A stretch of DNA of 64,000 nucleotides, from contig RWJK01001686.1 of the NCBI GenBank assembly GCA_004335835.1, positions 1 through 64,000 of the forward strand. The letters run 5' to 3'. The notes under the pieces were generated by a model. The model saw only the letters and a list, made by a program, of their open reading frames with translations, was not told the origin of the DNA and searched no databases. A program made the translations under genes and the position numbers. This DNA is from Scenedesmus sp. ARA3. Its lineage: Eukaryota > Chlorophyta > Chlorophyceae > Sphaeropleales > Scenedesmaceae. Below are positions 33,801 to 45,346 of the stretch, piece after piece (the first letter of the stretch is position 1; every line of letters starts with the position of its first letter).

Positions 33801-36800
33801 CATGTTTGGTGGCTGCCCTGCTGTTCAATACGTTTGCAGGCATGGCTCCAGACCTTGCTGCCGTCTTCCACACCCGTGAGGACCTGCGAGGCAATGTGGC
33901 AACCGTCCTACTCTGCACTGCTATGGCTTACTGTTACATTATCGTGTCACTTTGTTCCTGCAGGCATGGCTCCCGACCTTGCTGCCGTCTTCCACATCCG
34001 TGAAGACTTGCGTGGCAATGTGGCAGCTGTCCTAGTGACCAACCGATGTGCCCTGCTGCTTCATGGTTGTGTTATTGTGTTCGTGCAGGCATGGCTCCTG
34101 ACCTTGCTGCTGTCTTCCACACCCGTGAGGACCTGCGCGGCAACGTGGCAACCGTCCTAGTGCGGCTCTGCAAGCAGGCCCGTGCTGTGGCACTGGCCGC
34201 AGCGCAGGGTTCAGTGGAGGCCTCCCCTAAAACCCTAGCCGCCATCCAGGCCTTGGGTCTCGTGTCTGGTGCAGCTGCTGCCATTCCGGGCGCAGGCAAG
34301 GGCGAAGATGAGGCAGACGAGGCAGCAGAAGATGGGGAGCAGCAGCAGCAGCAGCAAGAAGGCAGCGAGGATGAGGATGATGAAGAGGAATACGGCCAGC
34401 AGCAGCAGCAGCAGGGTTCAAGAGCCGCGGGGATTGCAGGTTGCAGGAGGCGCAGCATCCTCAGTGTGGATGCAGATGTGGGGCCTGATGCGGCAAGCGC
34501 TGCTCCTGCTGCTTTCACTGCTGAGGTGGCGCTGGGGCAGCTGCTGGCGCTGCGGGCGAGCTCATTGAAGTGGCTGCGGCTGATGTGCAAGGTCTTCATT
34601 GAGGTGGGTTTGGGACTTGTGCGTTTGGGGAGTGCAGGGCTTGCTTGGGGTTTAGGGGGCGGAGGAGGCTGTAGGGGTCAATGCTGGGGCTTTTCAGTGT
34701 GAGCTCGCTGAAATGGCTGCGGCTGATGTGCAAGGTCTTTATGAGGTAGGGGTTCTGTGGTTGCAGGGTTGTTTTGGGTTTGCAGGACGGTTCAGGGGTC
34801 GCTGGGTTTAGGGTTTCAGGGTTAGGTGGGGTCTGCAGGGCGTGCTCTTTGAAGTTGATGATGTGCAAACATCTGGCTGGCAAGTGCGCTGCTGCTGCAT
34901 GCCTTTGCTTGTTCCCTGCTGATGAACCCCTGCTGCTGACAACCTGTCTTCTGCTGCCGCTGCTGCTTGTTGCTGCAGCTGCCTGCCGAGTCGCGCAGCC
35001 ATGTGGGTGAGGCGCTGGCAGCCACTGCTAGCGTGGCTGACCCCCAAGAGCTGGCGGGCCTGTTCAGGCTGGCACTGCAGAAGTACGGCAAGGTGAGGCT
35101 GCATTCATAAGAAGGACATTTGTTTGTTGTATGGCATGCGCTGGCAGCCACTGCTAGCGTGGCCGACCCGCAGGAGCTGGCGGGCCTGTTCAGGCTGGCG
35201 TTGCAGAAGTACGGCAAGGTAAGTAAAGCACTTTTGATGACTTTGTGGTTGTGTTGATGTGTAATGCATGCGCTGGCAGCCACTGCAAGCGTGGCTGACC
35301 TCCAGGAGCTGGCAGGCCTGTTCCGGCTGGCACTGCAGAAGTACGGCAAGGTGGGTGGATGAGACCGTAAACAGGCCTGTACTTCACAGTGGCCATTCGA
35401 GTGATCCTTCCTGTGTTCCATGTTATGTGCAACCTCAGCTCAGCCCGTCATGCTGCCTTCGCTCGTCTGCCTTTTTGTACCTTTCCCTGCAGATTTGCGC
35501 ATGCTAACCAAGCTTCAATCTGAACTTGCTGTGCTATTCTTTCACTGCTGTGTATTCAGATTGCACGGGACGCAGCCGCAGAGGTGCCGCCCCCGGACCC
35601 TATCCTGGATGGTGGCGGCAGCCCTGAGGAGCGCCAGGCAAGCTTCCTGGAGCTGGCGCTATGCTTGGCTGGAGGCCTGCCAGATGCTGCATTGGACCCG
35701 CTGTTTGCGGTGAGCATTGTCAACCCTGCACGTGCTGCTGGTTGTGAGTGTCTGTGCGTGTGTATCGCCGTGGGCTGTAGCTCTGGCGATGTTTGGGTTG
35801 GCTGCGTAGCAGCCCTGAGGAGCGCCAGGCATCATTCTTGGAGCTGGCGCTGTGCCTTGCAGGCGGGCTGCCCGACGCTGCGCTGGACCCGCTGTTTGCA
35901 GTGAGTACTGGCAAATTCATCGTTAATGAATGTGTGTGCTAGTGCTAGGCATTGCGATGTTGTTGAGGGTGGTGGAGCCGCACAGGACGCGCGGCTTCAA
36001 GTGTGCCAAAGGTCTTGGTGTGGCTGTGGGTGTGTGCTTGGCTGTGTGGCAGCCCTGAGGAGCGCCAGGCGTCATTTGTGGAGCTGGCGCTGTGCCTTGC
36101 TGGAGGCCTGCCTGACGCTGCACTGGACCGGCTGTTTGCGCTGAATCGGAGGCTGTGCTGTGCCGTGTAAGTGTGTGTGCCTTCAGGTGATGACGGCGCT
36201 CTTAGCTCGCTGGTTGTGAAGGGCGTCAAACTTCAACTGCGTCTGGCTTCAAGCCTATGACTTGGCCATGCTCGTGTGTTACGTGATGACGCACTTTCTA
36301 GCGCTGATATGGAGGTGCTGACATCAACTGCCTCTGTATCACGTATGAGCAGCCTTCTGCTGGTATCATAGCGCACTCGACTAATGCACCTACTTACCAA
36401 CCTCCCGTACCCCCGGTTTGCTGCACCTGTATGTCCTTATCTCCCTGGGTGACCATGCAGGCCTGCCGGCAGCACGTTTTGGGTGGCAGCAGCGTGCTGC
36501 AGAAGTGCTGCATTCAACACACAGCCTTGAAGATCCTCCTCAACCCCTGCTTGCTGTACCTTTCCTTTGTTCCCTTTCTGTACCTGCAGGTGTGCAGGCA
36601 GCATGTGCTGGTTGGCAGCAGCCTGCTGCAGAAGCGCTGCATCTGACACACTGGCTTGGTATTTCATCTTCTTTCCTCAACCCTTGCTTGCTGTACCTTC
36701 GTTACTGCAGGCCTGCAGGCAGCATGTGCTGGGTGGCAGCAGCCTGCTGCAGAAGCGCTGCTACCGCGTGCTGGCCTACCTGGCAGCAGCACGGCCCCAG

Positions 36801-38699
36801 TGGCTGCAGGCGCACCTGGGGCAGCTGCTGGAGCTGCTGCTGCTGGGCAGCGCTGCTGCACTGTCACCTGCCAAGCGCTACAGGCTCAGGTAAGGGTGTG
36901 GCTGCGCATGGGTTAGGCATGTTATGTTGTTGGGCCAGCTGCTGGAGCTGCTGCTGCTGGGCAGCGCGGCTGCGCTGTCGCGTGCCAAGCGACACAGGCT
37001 CAGACGGGTGTGTGATCATATTGGAGTGATGTGCAGGGCGCGCAGGTGTGTATGCATGTGCATGAGTGTGTGTCTTCTCTATGGGTTGGGCCAAGCAAAT
37101 ACATACAGCGGCAGTGTTCTAGATGCACGCCATTGCTGCTGGTGCCCCTGCTGCTCTTTGTGTCTTGTATTCATCACTGCTGCTGCTGCTACTGCTGCTG
37201 CTGCTTCTGCTGCTGCTGCTGCAGGTGCCTGCAGCCGCTCATCCTACTGCTGGACACCACGCCCTGCCCAGCCCTGCCAGGCCTCGTTGACGCAGCCACA
37301 GGCGCTGAGCTAGTGCCAGGGGGTGCTGCGCTGGCAGCAGCAGCGGCAGCAGTGCCTGGCCGCAGTGAGCGGCAGGCGGCTGAGCAGCGGCGGGTGGCGC
37401 TGGCGCAGCTGCTGGTGGGCGAGCTGGTGCTGGCCACCAAAGAGGTGCGGGATATGTGTGGTTGAGATTGTGTGGGTTTTGTTGCGGTGTGGCGCTGGCG
37501 CAGCTGCTGGTGGGCGAGCTGGTGCTGGCCACTAAAGAGGTGCGTTAACAGACAAGTTGCACATTATTTTGCATGTGAGAATGTATGTGCGGAGCAGGGC
37601 TAGAAGGCTGTTGTGTATGGTGTAGAGGTGTAGGTGGCTGGGGGCTGGTGTGTGCGGCCGGCAGCTGCTGGTGTGGGAGCTGGTGCTGGCCATCACATAG
37701 GTGAGGGGTTGGCTTGGAGCTGAGTATGGTCACGAACTGCCGACAGCAACGGGCTGTGCTAGCGGGCGAGGGAGGGTTGCTTTGGGTAGGTGATCTTTGC
37801 TGCAGGAGAGCCGGGCTGCATTTGAGTGTGCAGAACATGTGTAGTACTCGCAACACTGCCTGTACAACTTTGCCCCGCACCCCACCTCTGTTACATGCAT
37901 GCACTGGCAACCCTAACCGGCAATTGCCATCTGCTTGTGCTCTCTCTGTTGCTCCTCACCACCACCTCACAGGTCAACAAGAAGACGCGCACAGCAGCCT
38001 ACCAGCTCATTGTGGACATCGCACACGAGCTGGACGAGGCGCGGCCGCTGTCCCTAAACCCTGGCGACAGCCTGTCCCTAAACCCCGCCGACTCGGACGC
38101 CGACGACGCGTCCTCCGACGACATGGATTACGGAGACGACGCCCAAAAGCAAAAGCGCGGCGGGCGGGGTTCGAAGCCTGCATCTGGCGGCCTGCTGGAC
38201 TTTGTGAATGCAGTTATGGGCGGCCTGGTGGGCAGCAGCCCCCACATGCAGTCTGCTGCTGTGCTGGCGCTGGCTCGGCTCTCATTTGAGTTTGCTGGGC
38301 AGCTGGAGGGAGTGGTTGGGCGGCTGCTGCCGGCGGTGCTGCTGCTGCTGCGCAGCCAGAGCAGGGAGGTCATCAAGGCAGTGCTGGGCTTCATCAAGGT
38401 AGGGGCAGAGCACAAGGGTTTAGGGCTGGGTGTATGTCGTCAGGGTGCGGGGGGTTGGCTCGCCTCTGTAGTGTGTCGCCAGAGCAGGGAGGTCATCAAG
38501 GCAGTGCTGGGCTTCATCAAGGTAGGGGCAGAGCACTAGGGTTTAGGGCTGGGGGTGTGTGGCCGGGGTTCAGAGGGTTAGTGCGTCTGTGGTGTGCAGC
38601 CGAGCTACTGCTGCTGCTGCTGCCAGGTGTGTGCGATGCGCATGCCTGTGGACCTGCTGATGATCTGGCTGCCTCAAATTGACGTGCACACTTGGCTGC

Positions 38700-38754
<55 letters not shown>

Positions 38755-38926
38755 TGTGTGCGATGCGCATGCCTGTGGACATGCTGATGATCTGGCTGCC
38801 TCAAATTGACGTGCACACTTGGCTGCTGCTGCTGCTGCTGCTGCTGCCAGGTGTGTGCGATGCGCATGCCTGTGGACCTGCTGATGATCTGGCTGCCTCA
38901 CATTGACGTGCACACTTGGCTGCCGC

Positions 38927-38971
<45 letters not shown>

Positions 38972-41243
38972 AAGGTGTGTGCGATGCGCATGCCTGTGAA
39001 CCTGCTGATGATCTTGCTGCCTCGAATATAAGTGCTTACAATGCCGCCGCCGCTGCTGCTGCGTTTGTCTTCTTTCAGGTTTGCGCGACGCGGATGCCTG
39101 TGGACCTGCTGATGATTTGGCTGCCTCAGATCCTGGAGGGCATGCTGCTGTGGGCGGACGACTCCAAGAACAAGTTCAGACTCAAGGTGCGAGGCAGTTG
39201 TGATGAATCACATGTTGCGTGTTATATCATTGTTATGTTTGTTCTGGTTGCAGTGACGGAGCAGCCGCGGCATGGGCCTGTTCCTGTTGCTGCTACCTTT
39301 CTTGCGTGGTCTTCTTCTCACTGAACTATCTCTACTGCGTTGACTGTCACTGGCACTTACATGATCAACTGATTGAAGCTCACACGTATTGATGCAGACC
39401 CACAGATCCACGTGAGTGTCTGGTGCGGCGCTGCGGCTGCGAGGCAGTGGCTCTCACTGCTTCCCCTCATCAAATCCAACAAAACACCATGCCACACTTG
39501 TAACACTCGCAGATCCGCGTGATTGTGGAGCGGCTGGTGCGGCGCTGCGGCTACGAGGCGGTGGCGTCCGCCTGCCCCCCTGGTGACGCCAAGCTGCTGA
39601 GCCACATCCGCAAGCAGGCCAGCCGCAAGGAGCGGCGCAAGGCGCAGGGCAGCGAGGGAGGAAGCCAGGTGCGGCTTTAAAAGCGGAATATTGAATTATT
39701 AGAGTTGTATTTTGTGCAAGTAAAGCAGCATAGAGCAAGATGCCTGCCAGGGTGGCAGCCAGGTGCGGCTTCAAGATGAATATTCTGCAGAGTCATAGTA
39801 GATATAGCAATATAGAACACTCGACCTGTCATGCTGGCAGTCAGGTGGGGCGCAGGGCAGCGAGGGAGGCAGCCAGGTGCGGCTCCAACATGACGAGTTA
39901 GAAATGCAAATATAACATATAGAAGTCAGATTGATATTGCAGCATAGCGACATAGAACAAACGGCAGGGTGGCAGCCAGGTGAGCCGCAGGGCACCGAGG
40001 GTGGCAGCCAGGTGCGTGGATGAGGAGGCAGATGTGCCGTGGACTGTCTGTGCACGGCCACGTTCTGCAGCAACCCTCTTATGAGACCTTCCATGCTTTG
40101 ACCAGACATGTCCCTTGCTAGCACCACAATTCCTGGTGTACTGCATCTGCTGCCCCCTGCAGGCCGACGCAGCCAAGATTTACTGACGCAGCCAGCGCAA
40201 CCAACAGACAAGACATGTTTGCTTCTCTCTCTGTTGTGTTGCTGGCTGACACTGCACTCTGCATTTGGCACATCTTCTGTTTATCCTTGCAGGCCGACGC
40301 AGCCGAGTTTGACCGCCGCAGCCAGCGCAGCGCCGGCAGCGCCGCACGCAGCGTCGCAGGCCGCACCGCGCGCGCCAGCGAGTGGGGCCACACCGCCATC
40401 TTCAGCGAAGATGGTGATGCAGCCACACAAGCAGCAGGACATGCGGCTGGATATGCGGCTCGCGGCGGGCCTGCAGGCTCTGCTGCTGCTCGCAGCCGCT
40501 TTGGAGATAGGCCAGACGGCCGCAGGGGGGGCAGCGGGGTGCGGCTGGCAGGTGATGGCGCAGCAGATGATCCGCTGGATCTGTTAGAAGCTGCCACAGC
40601 ACGGCAGCTGGTGCGCAGCGCGGCTGGGAATGCGGCTGGCGGGCGCGGCGCTGGTGGAGCAGCAGCAGCAGCCGCAGCGGAGTTTCCGCGCGGGGATGAC
40701 GGGCGCATGCTGATTAAAGAAGAGAAGGATGAGTTTGGGCACATCAGCGCGAGGCGGGCCGGCAAGCGCAAGCGCGGCAATGCAGAAGAGCAGTTTGGCG
40801 GCTTTGGTGACGAGGACGATTCAGATATGGAAGATATGAAGGGCTTTGCGGGGCTCGCTGCTGCTGTGAAGAGCGTGGCGAATGCCAAGAGCGTGAAATT
40901 TGCGCCGAGCATTGCAGCAAGCCTCGGCAACCGCAGCACGGCAAGTAAGAAGAGTGCCGGCGGCCGCAGCGAAGGTGGCAGGTCCAGCGGAGGCAAGGGC
41001 AGCCAGCACAGCGGGGAGCGGTTTAGGGCCAAGGGTTCAGCTTCAGGAGATGTTAAGGGTAAGGGCGGGGGCATTGACCCGTATGCGTACTGGCAGTTTG
41101 ACAGGAAGATGCTCAACCGGCGGCGCGGCAAGCAGGCGGAGGCGTCGAAGGGGTTGGGTGGGGTGGTGGCGGGCGCGCAGGCGGGCGCGCTGAAGGGAGC
41201 TAAGGCGAAGCGGGCAGCAAATGCGAAGCGCGCACGGCGCTGA
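27861..41243 (+). CDS. RRP12: RRP12-like ribosome biogenesis protein (NUC173/HEAT-repeat)
   Basis: Nucleolar HEAT-repeat protein for maturation and export of pre-ribosomal subunits. Eighteen exons: 27861-28343, 28665-28793, 29155-29251, 29604-29762, 30650-30838, 30983-31143, 31490-31706, 32067-32277, 32898-33202, 34089-34603, 34979-35092, 35560-35709, 36711-36889, 37225-37444, 37973-38398, 39079-39186, 39513-39668, 40293-41243. They join in frame to 1589 residues, longer than the roughly 1200-1300 usual, because of Gln/Glu/Asp-rich inserts. RRP12-like blocks are LTDARPKVRKRAQSSV, WLLPALRKHVRGSQLGFW, KTRTAAYQLIVDIAHEL, SREVIKAVLGFIKVC, LPQILEGMLLWADDSKNKF and VIVERLVRRCGYEAV. They are followed by a charged tail ending AKAKRAANAKRARR-like, which fits nucleolar targeting. 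Almost every intron carries echoes of adjoining exons. Confidence 0.88.
30091..30649 (+). repeat. Array of four exon echoes before RRP12 exon 5
   Basis: The acceptor plus about 75 nt of exon 5 (ASLPSLSEQLVKLYGLRQPL) occurs four times before the real exon, at about 30091, 30228, 30355 and 30510. Each copy runs into a shared CTTTTGCCCTGCAAGTAACC-like tail and a CTG-rich tract. In each of the copies the reading frame after the acceptor is largely open. Confidence 0.92.
32592..32790 (+). repeat. Two exon echoes before RRP12 exon 9
   Basis: TTGCAG followed by codons for RSLGPQVVLEVLPLQIHEGL appears at about 32592 and 32720, before the authentic exon start at 32898. The three copies are separated by (CTG)n tracts. 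Confidence 0.9.
33380..33472 (+). repeat. Exon echo of the 3' end of RRP12 exon 9
   Basis: About 90 nt from the 3' end of exon 9 (CHALELQLWGCLQAFAAW region, up to AYEG) are repeated in the next intron. The donor GGGTGAGC has become GGGTGCGC. Confidence 0.9.
33752..34060 (+). repeat. Three exon echoes before RRP12 exon 10
   Basis: The acceptor and the first 35-70 nt of exon 10 (GMAPDLAAVFHTREDLRGNV) recur at about 33752, 33838 and 33960 before the real exon at 34089. The two nearer copies retain the sequence as far as GNVA. Confidence 0.9.
34697..34748 (+). repeat. Exon echo of the 3' end of RRP12 exon 10
   Basis: The codons for SSLKWLRLMCKVF are repeated after the exon donor with an altered end (ATGAGGTAGG). 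Confidence 0.85.
35128..35352 (+). repeat. Two exon echoes after RRP12 exon 11
   Basis: The last two thirds of exon 11 (ALAATASVADPQELAGLFRL through QKYGK and the donor) are repeated at about 35130-35222 and 35264-35352. Donors read GTAAGTA and GTGGGTG, so both remain credible 5' splice sites. Confidence 0.92.
35808..36150 (+). repeat. Two exon echoes after RRP12 exon 12
   Basis: The 3' two thirds of exon 12 (SPEERQASFLELALCLAGGL, then PDAALDPLFA) is repeated at about 35808-35900 and 36048-36141. The first copy ends in a GTGAGTA donor. Confidence 0.9.
36455..36650 (+). repeat. Two exon echoes before RRP12 exon 13
   Basis: The acceptor and first 60 nt (ACRQHVLGGSSLLQKRC) recur at about 36459 and 36588 before the authentic exon at 36711. 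Confidence 0.9.
36930..37010 (+). repeat. Exon echo of the 3' end of RRP12 exon 13
   Basis: The codons for GQLLELLLLGSAAALSRAKR are repeated with several changes after the exon donor. The copied donor region reads CAGACGGG. Confidence 0.85.
37486..37550 (+). repeat. Exon echo of the 3' end of RRP12 exon 14
   Basis: The codons for VALAQLLVGELVLATKE and a GTGCGTT donor are repeated about 100 nt into the intron. A shorter third trace lies near 37663-37700. Confidence 0.88.
38478..38530 (+). repeat. Exon echo of the 3' end of RRP12 exon 15
   Basis: The last 40 nt of the exon (SREVIKAVLGFIK) and the following GTAGGGGCAGAGCAC are repeated almost exactly, so the duplicated unit spans both sides of the splice junction. 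Confidence 0.92.
38625..39035 (+). repeat. Array of four exon echoes before RRP12 exon 16
   Basis: The acceptor CCAG/CAAG and the next 55-60 nt (VCAMRMPVDLLMIWLPQ) occur four times at about 38628, 38755, 38852 and 38974, before the real exon at 39079. Units are joined by runs of up to 17 CTG triplets that end in the acceptor CAG. After LPQI the copies diverge from the exon into a shared GACGTGCACACTTGGCTG sequence, showing that the array expanded as units after the first copy formed. Confidence 0.95.
39405..39455 (+). repeat. Exon echo before RRP12 exon 17
   Basis: CAGATCCACGTGAGTGTCTG followed by GTGCGGCGCTGCGGCT imperfectly duplicates the start of exon 17 (IRVIVERLVRRCGYEAV). Confidence 0.8.
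40160..40200 (+). repeat. Exon echo before RRP12 exon 18
   Basis: TGCAGGCCGACGCAGCCAAG and the next 20 nt copy the acceptor and start of exon 18, but with a premature stop. Confidence 0.8.
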
Positions 41244-42223
41244 AGGGGTGGCTTGGCGTGTGTAGGATGGGTTGCAGCAGCAGCAGCAGCAGCAGCAGCA
41301 GCGGCAGAATTGAGAAGTTCACGTGCGCAGAGCAGGGGCAGCGCTGCAGGTGGACAGAGTCGTGCGGTACAGCAGCTGGCTGTTGCAATGCAGCCCAGGC
41401 TGGTTGCCTGGCTGGCATCTCGCTGCACGGCAGGTTGTGGGGGTGATGTGGATTCTGTTGTGCCATATGCACAGCCTCTTACTGTGGCATGCTCACCTGC
41501 GGCAGTGTCATGTGCAGCTGATGTGGCGCAGGCACTGCATGTGGGACATGCCCGCTGGGCATGCGGCGGCTGCAGATCGTCCAAACCAGGATGGACAGAC
41601 ACAACTGCACTTTGGGCTGAGGTGATACATACATGGTTAGTTGGCAGCCCTGGTGGTGATACTGGGTTCGCTGGCCATGGTGTGCTTGCTGCCCATGGCC
41701 TGGCAGCAGCCACATGGCCTGCATTTGTGCAGCACTTCGAGCAGAACTTCACTGACACCCCACTTGCAGCTGGTTAAGTGCATTCCCATACAATCGTCGT
41801 TTGTTGTTGGTTTCACCCTGTTTTGGCATGCCGTCAAAGCCGGCAGGTCGAGAAGCTGAGCATCTGAGCAGAAGCGAGAAGCTCATGCCAAGGTTAGGAG
41901 TCAAAGCAACATGTCACTCTTGCTGTTTGTGGTCTCGGTAGCTATGTATGTATCAAAGTACCTGTGTTGAGCGGAATATTGTGAAAGAATGCTTACAACA
42001 CGCGGCCTTTTGTGCGCCCGCCACTTCAAGTGACTATAATAGCTGTCGTTGCTTCTGCTGTACTACAAATCTCTTACCTTTGCTTTTTCAGAATACAACT
42101 TGCAGCAGGGGATTGCTGGCTTGCGGAAATAGACACATCAGAAAGAAGCAATGCAGCACCTGCAGCTTCGCAGCGCAGCTGCGCATGTGCAGGTGTGCAA
42201 CACGCTGTACAATATATCAGCAA
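41244..42223. other. 3' flank of RRP12 and 5' flank of the antiporter
   Basis: No convincing gene. An open frame of 174 codons at 41253-41777 has no recognisable family feature, begins in a CAG run and overlaps two other open frames. It is probably non-coding or untranslated sequence. Confidence 0.5.
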
Positions 42224-45011
42224 ATGTTTTACAGAGCAAACGTGGGGTCTGTGGCGCTGACGGTCAACTTGGGTCCATTTCAGGCAACTCGGACTGGCCT
42301 TGCTGCGAAGGCAGTGATCAGGCCACTTGGGCTGCACAGGTAAGCCTGCTTAATTGAGCTTATATTGTTGGCATTGCGATCGATGGCAACAGCACGTTAA
42401 ACTGCGTGTGCCACTTCAGCAGGCCACCAATCTTCTCGACACAGCTCAGGAGGCGCGGAGATGCCCTGGTATCTCGTTTCCTACCAAAAGATGGAGACAA
42501 GGATAATGCGGCAGCAGAGCTTGAGCAGCAGGTGGGTGTCGTGACGGTCCTACTGCTTGGAGTGGGAATAACCCTTGCAGGCGTCTGCACAGCTCTGCAT
42601 GCATGCAAGATCACAACATATTGTTTGTGAGGTCGCTAAGCACGTGACAGAGCTGTGCATGCGCACCAGACAGCTCTAATGCATGCTGCTGTTTTGCATG
42701 TGCAGCTGCACATGCCTGATCCAGCAGAGGGTGTCAGCATTAGCGCCCCGTCCATGGTCTGCTGCAATGCAGACAAATTTTGTCCGTATTTATTCAATTT
42801 CTTCAGCTTCCACCTCGTAGCATGTCTGACATGCTTGCTGCATGTCCTCATCTCTTTGCGTCTCGCTGCACTGCTGTGCTGCGCCTATTGCAGGGCAAGG
42901 CAGCAGACGTGCCTGCAGCCCCGCAGGAGCCGGATGCAGCAGCAGCAGCAGCAGCGCCCTACTCAGCGGACTTTGTCAGGCGGCGGCTGCTGGTGTTTGC
43001 AGGCATCGTGATTGGGTGAGCAGCCAGCTGCAGGGTCAGTGCAGCTAGGCCAAGGATGACGCAGCATGAGTCATGCTGCAGCAGCTGCATGCTTGCAGGA
43101 ACATTGTGTACAGCGCTTGAGCAGCAGCAGCAGCAGCAGCAGCAGCCCAGGCGGCTCTGCCGCACGAAGAGCTTGCGCATTGGCAGCGTTCTTGGCTAAC
43201 AGCAATAGGCGAGACTGTTGATTGGTTGTGCTGCAGCTCCTGCACTCCTGCTCTCTGCTGGCATGTGGTAGCATCTGCTGTCTCTTCCCCGCAGCTACAC
43301 CACCTTCTACCTCACGTGTGGCAGCCTTTAACAAACACATTCAGGTTTTGCTCATCACTCACATGTTGGCAAACTGCTTTGATGCATTTGTGCCCCCTGC
43401 AGCTGCACCACCTTTTACCTCACACGTGGCAGCCTCACCTACAGCGCCCAGCCTCAACACATGCCAATACACACACATGCAGCTGCTGCGTTCTGCCGAG
43501 TTGCTGTAGCATTTGCCGTTTCTGCGCTGCAGCTGCACCACCTGCTACCTTGCGCGCGGCAGACACAACACAAAGCCTCTGGATTAGATCTAGCTTCTGA
43601 CATGCGGTAGCATTGCTGTTTTTGCAATGCAGCTACACCACCTTCTACCTCACCCGTGGCAGCCTCACCTACAGTGCTCCGGCCATGGTGGCAGACCCGG
43701 CCCTGGGCTTCAACCTGACACACATCGGCACCATGACCAGCATCTTCCCCATGGCTTACGGTGTCAGCAAGTTTGCAGCAGGTGCGGCTGCGCAGTGTTT
43801 GTGTCTGTTTCAGCAGCAGCCATTCTCAGTGGCAGCTGCGCAAGGTTGAAGTAAGTGCAGCGGTGGCGGCACACCCAGTGAGCGCTGCCGCTTACGGCAT
43901 GCGGATAGCGTTGCTGTGCAGTGTTGTTTGTCTCTAGTACGACCAATGGCTGGCGGAGTGTTGTCGCTTGTCAGCAGCTTCCTCTTGTATTGTTCATTCA
44001 TCAGCCCTTGCTGCCCCTGCACCACCACCCACCTTCAGGCGTGCTGAGCACCGCCGTATTGCGCGCCTGCTGTGCTGCATAAAACTTGAGTGTAACCGCG
44101 CGCTGGTGTTATGTCTGTGCCTGCAGGCGTGCTGAGCACTGGCGTGTCAGCGCGGCTGCTGCATTGCACGGTAATCTTCAATAGTAACTACCTGCTGCTG
44201 CTGTGTTTGTGCATGCAGGCGTGCTGAGCACTGGCGTGTCAGCGCGGCTGCTGCTGGGGCTGGGGCTCATGGCCACAGCAGCCGTCAACATTGGCTTTGG
44301 CGCCAGCAGCAGCATGATGCTCTTCTGCACGCTGTGGGGACTCAACGGCATGCTGCAGGGCGTTGGAGCGCCAGCCTGCGCCACAATTCTGACAAGGTAC
44401 GTCCGGTGGCTATGCGTAGGGGTGATGCTTGGGTTGCGGCTTGTCCTGGTGGGTACTGGTGGTCTGCATGCACGCTGCGGGGCGTGAACGGCATGCTGCA
44501 GGGCGTGGGGGCACCGGCCTGCGCGACGATTCTGACTAGGTACGTTGGCTATGGTTTGTGTTGCTTGCTGTTGTGTGCTGTGGGGCTTGAACGGCATGCT
44601 GCAGGGAATTGGAGCGCCAGCTTGCGCCACGATTTACGACGCGGTGTGTTGGTGGTTGTGATTCAAGTTGTTAGTGTTGGGTGCTGGTGGTGTGCATGCG
44701 CTCCGTGGGGGTTCGGCCGCGTGCTGCTTGGCATGGCTTTGTGCTTTGTTTTCTGGGCTGCATTTGATAGCGTCATGTGCTGGCAACGGCTGCAGCTTTC
44801 AGGGTACAAAGTCGCCAGCTTGCCTCACTGGCTTCCACTGCAACTGCATCGAATTGTAAAAGCAAGTCGCGGTGAGACTGGTACCTGTAGCCAGTTGCAA
44901 AACCACTTGCTCTTACAATTCGAGCTATGTTGAAGTAGCCGTAATCAAGCGAAAAAACAATGGCTTTTACCATAGGCGCTCATCACTGGTGCTGTTTCTC
45001 ACGGCACTCTG

Positions 45012-45060
<49 letters not shown>

Positions 45061-45308
45061 AGGTGGTTTGCTGCCAAGGAGCGTGGCACCTACTGGGGCA
45101 TGTGGAACATCGCACACAACCTGGGCGGCTTCCTGGCACCCGTCATCGTGGGTGAGTCACAACATTTAGTCAAGCAGCGGCAGCAGTAGCAGCAGCAGCA
45201 GCAGCAGTACTGCACATGTTATCGCCTAGCACGTCAAGCAACTGGAGCCTGCAACGGCCTGTTGCGCGGCTTTCCAGGGCACGTTGCTGCAACTTGCGTA
45301 AACCTGAG

Positions 45309-45346
<38 letters not shown>

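Noticed and set aside
40118..41758. Minus-strand open frame of 546 codons
   Set aside because: It is the antisense shadow of the large GC-rich last exon of RRP12, with no family features of its own.
41253..41777. Plus-strand open frame of 174 codons after RRP12
   Set aside because: It starts in a CAG run, overlaps other open frames and shows no family resemblance. It is probably RRP12 3' untranslated sequence.
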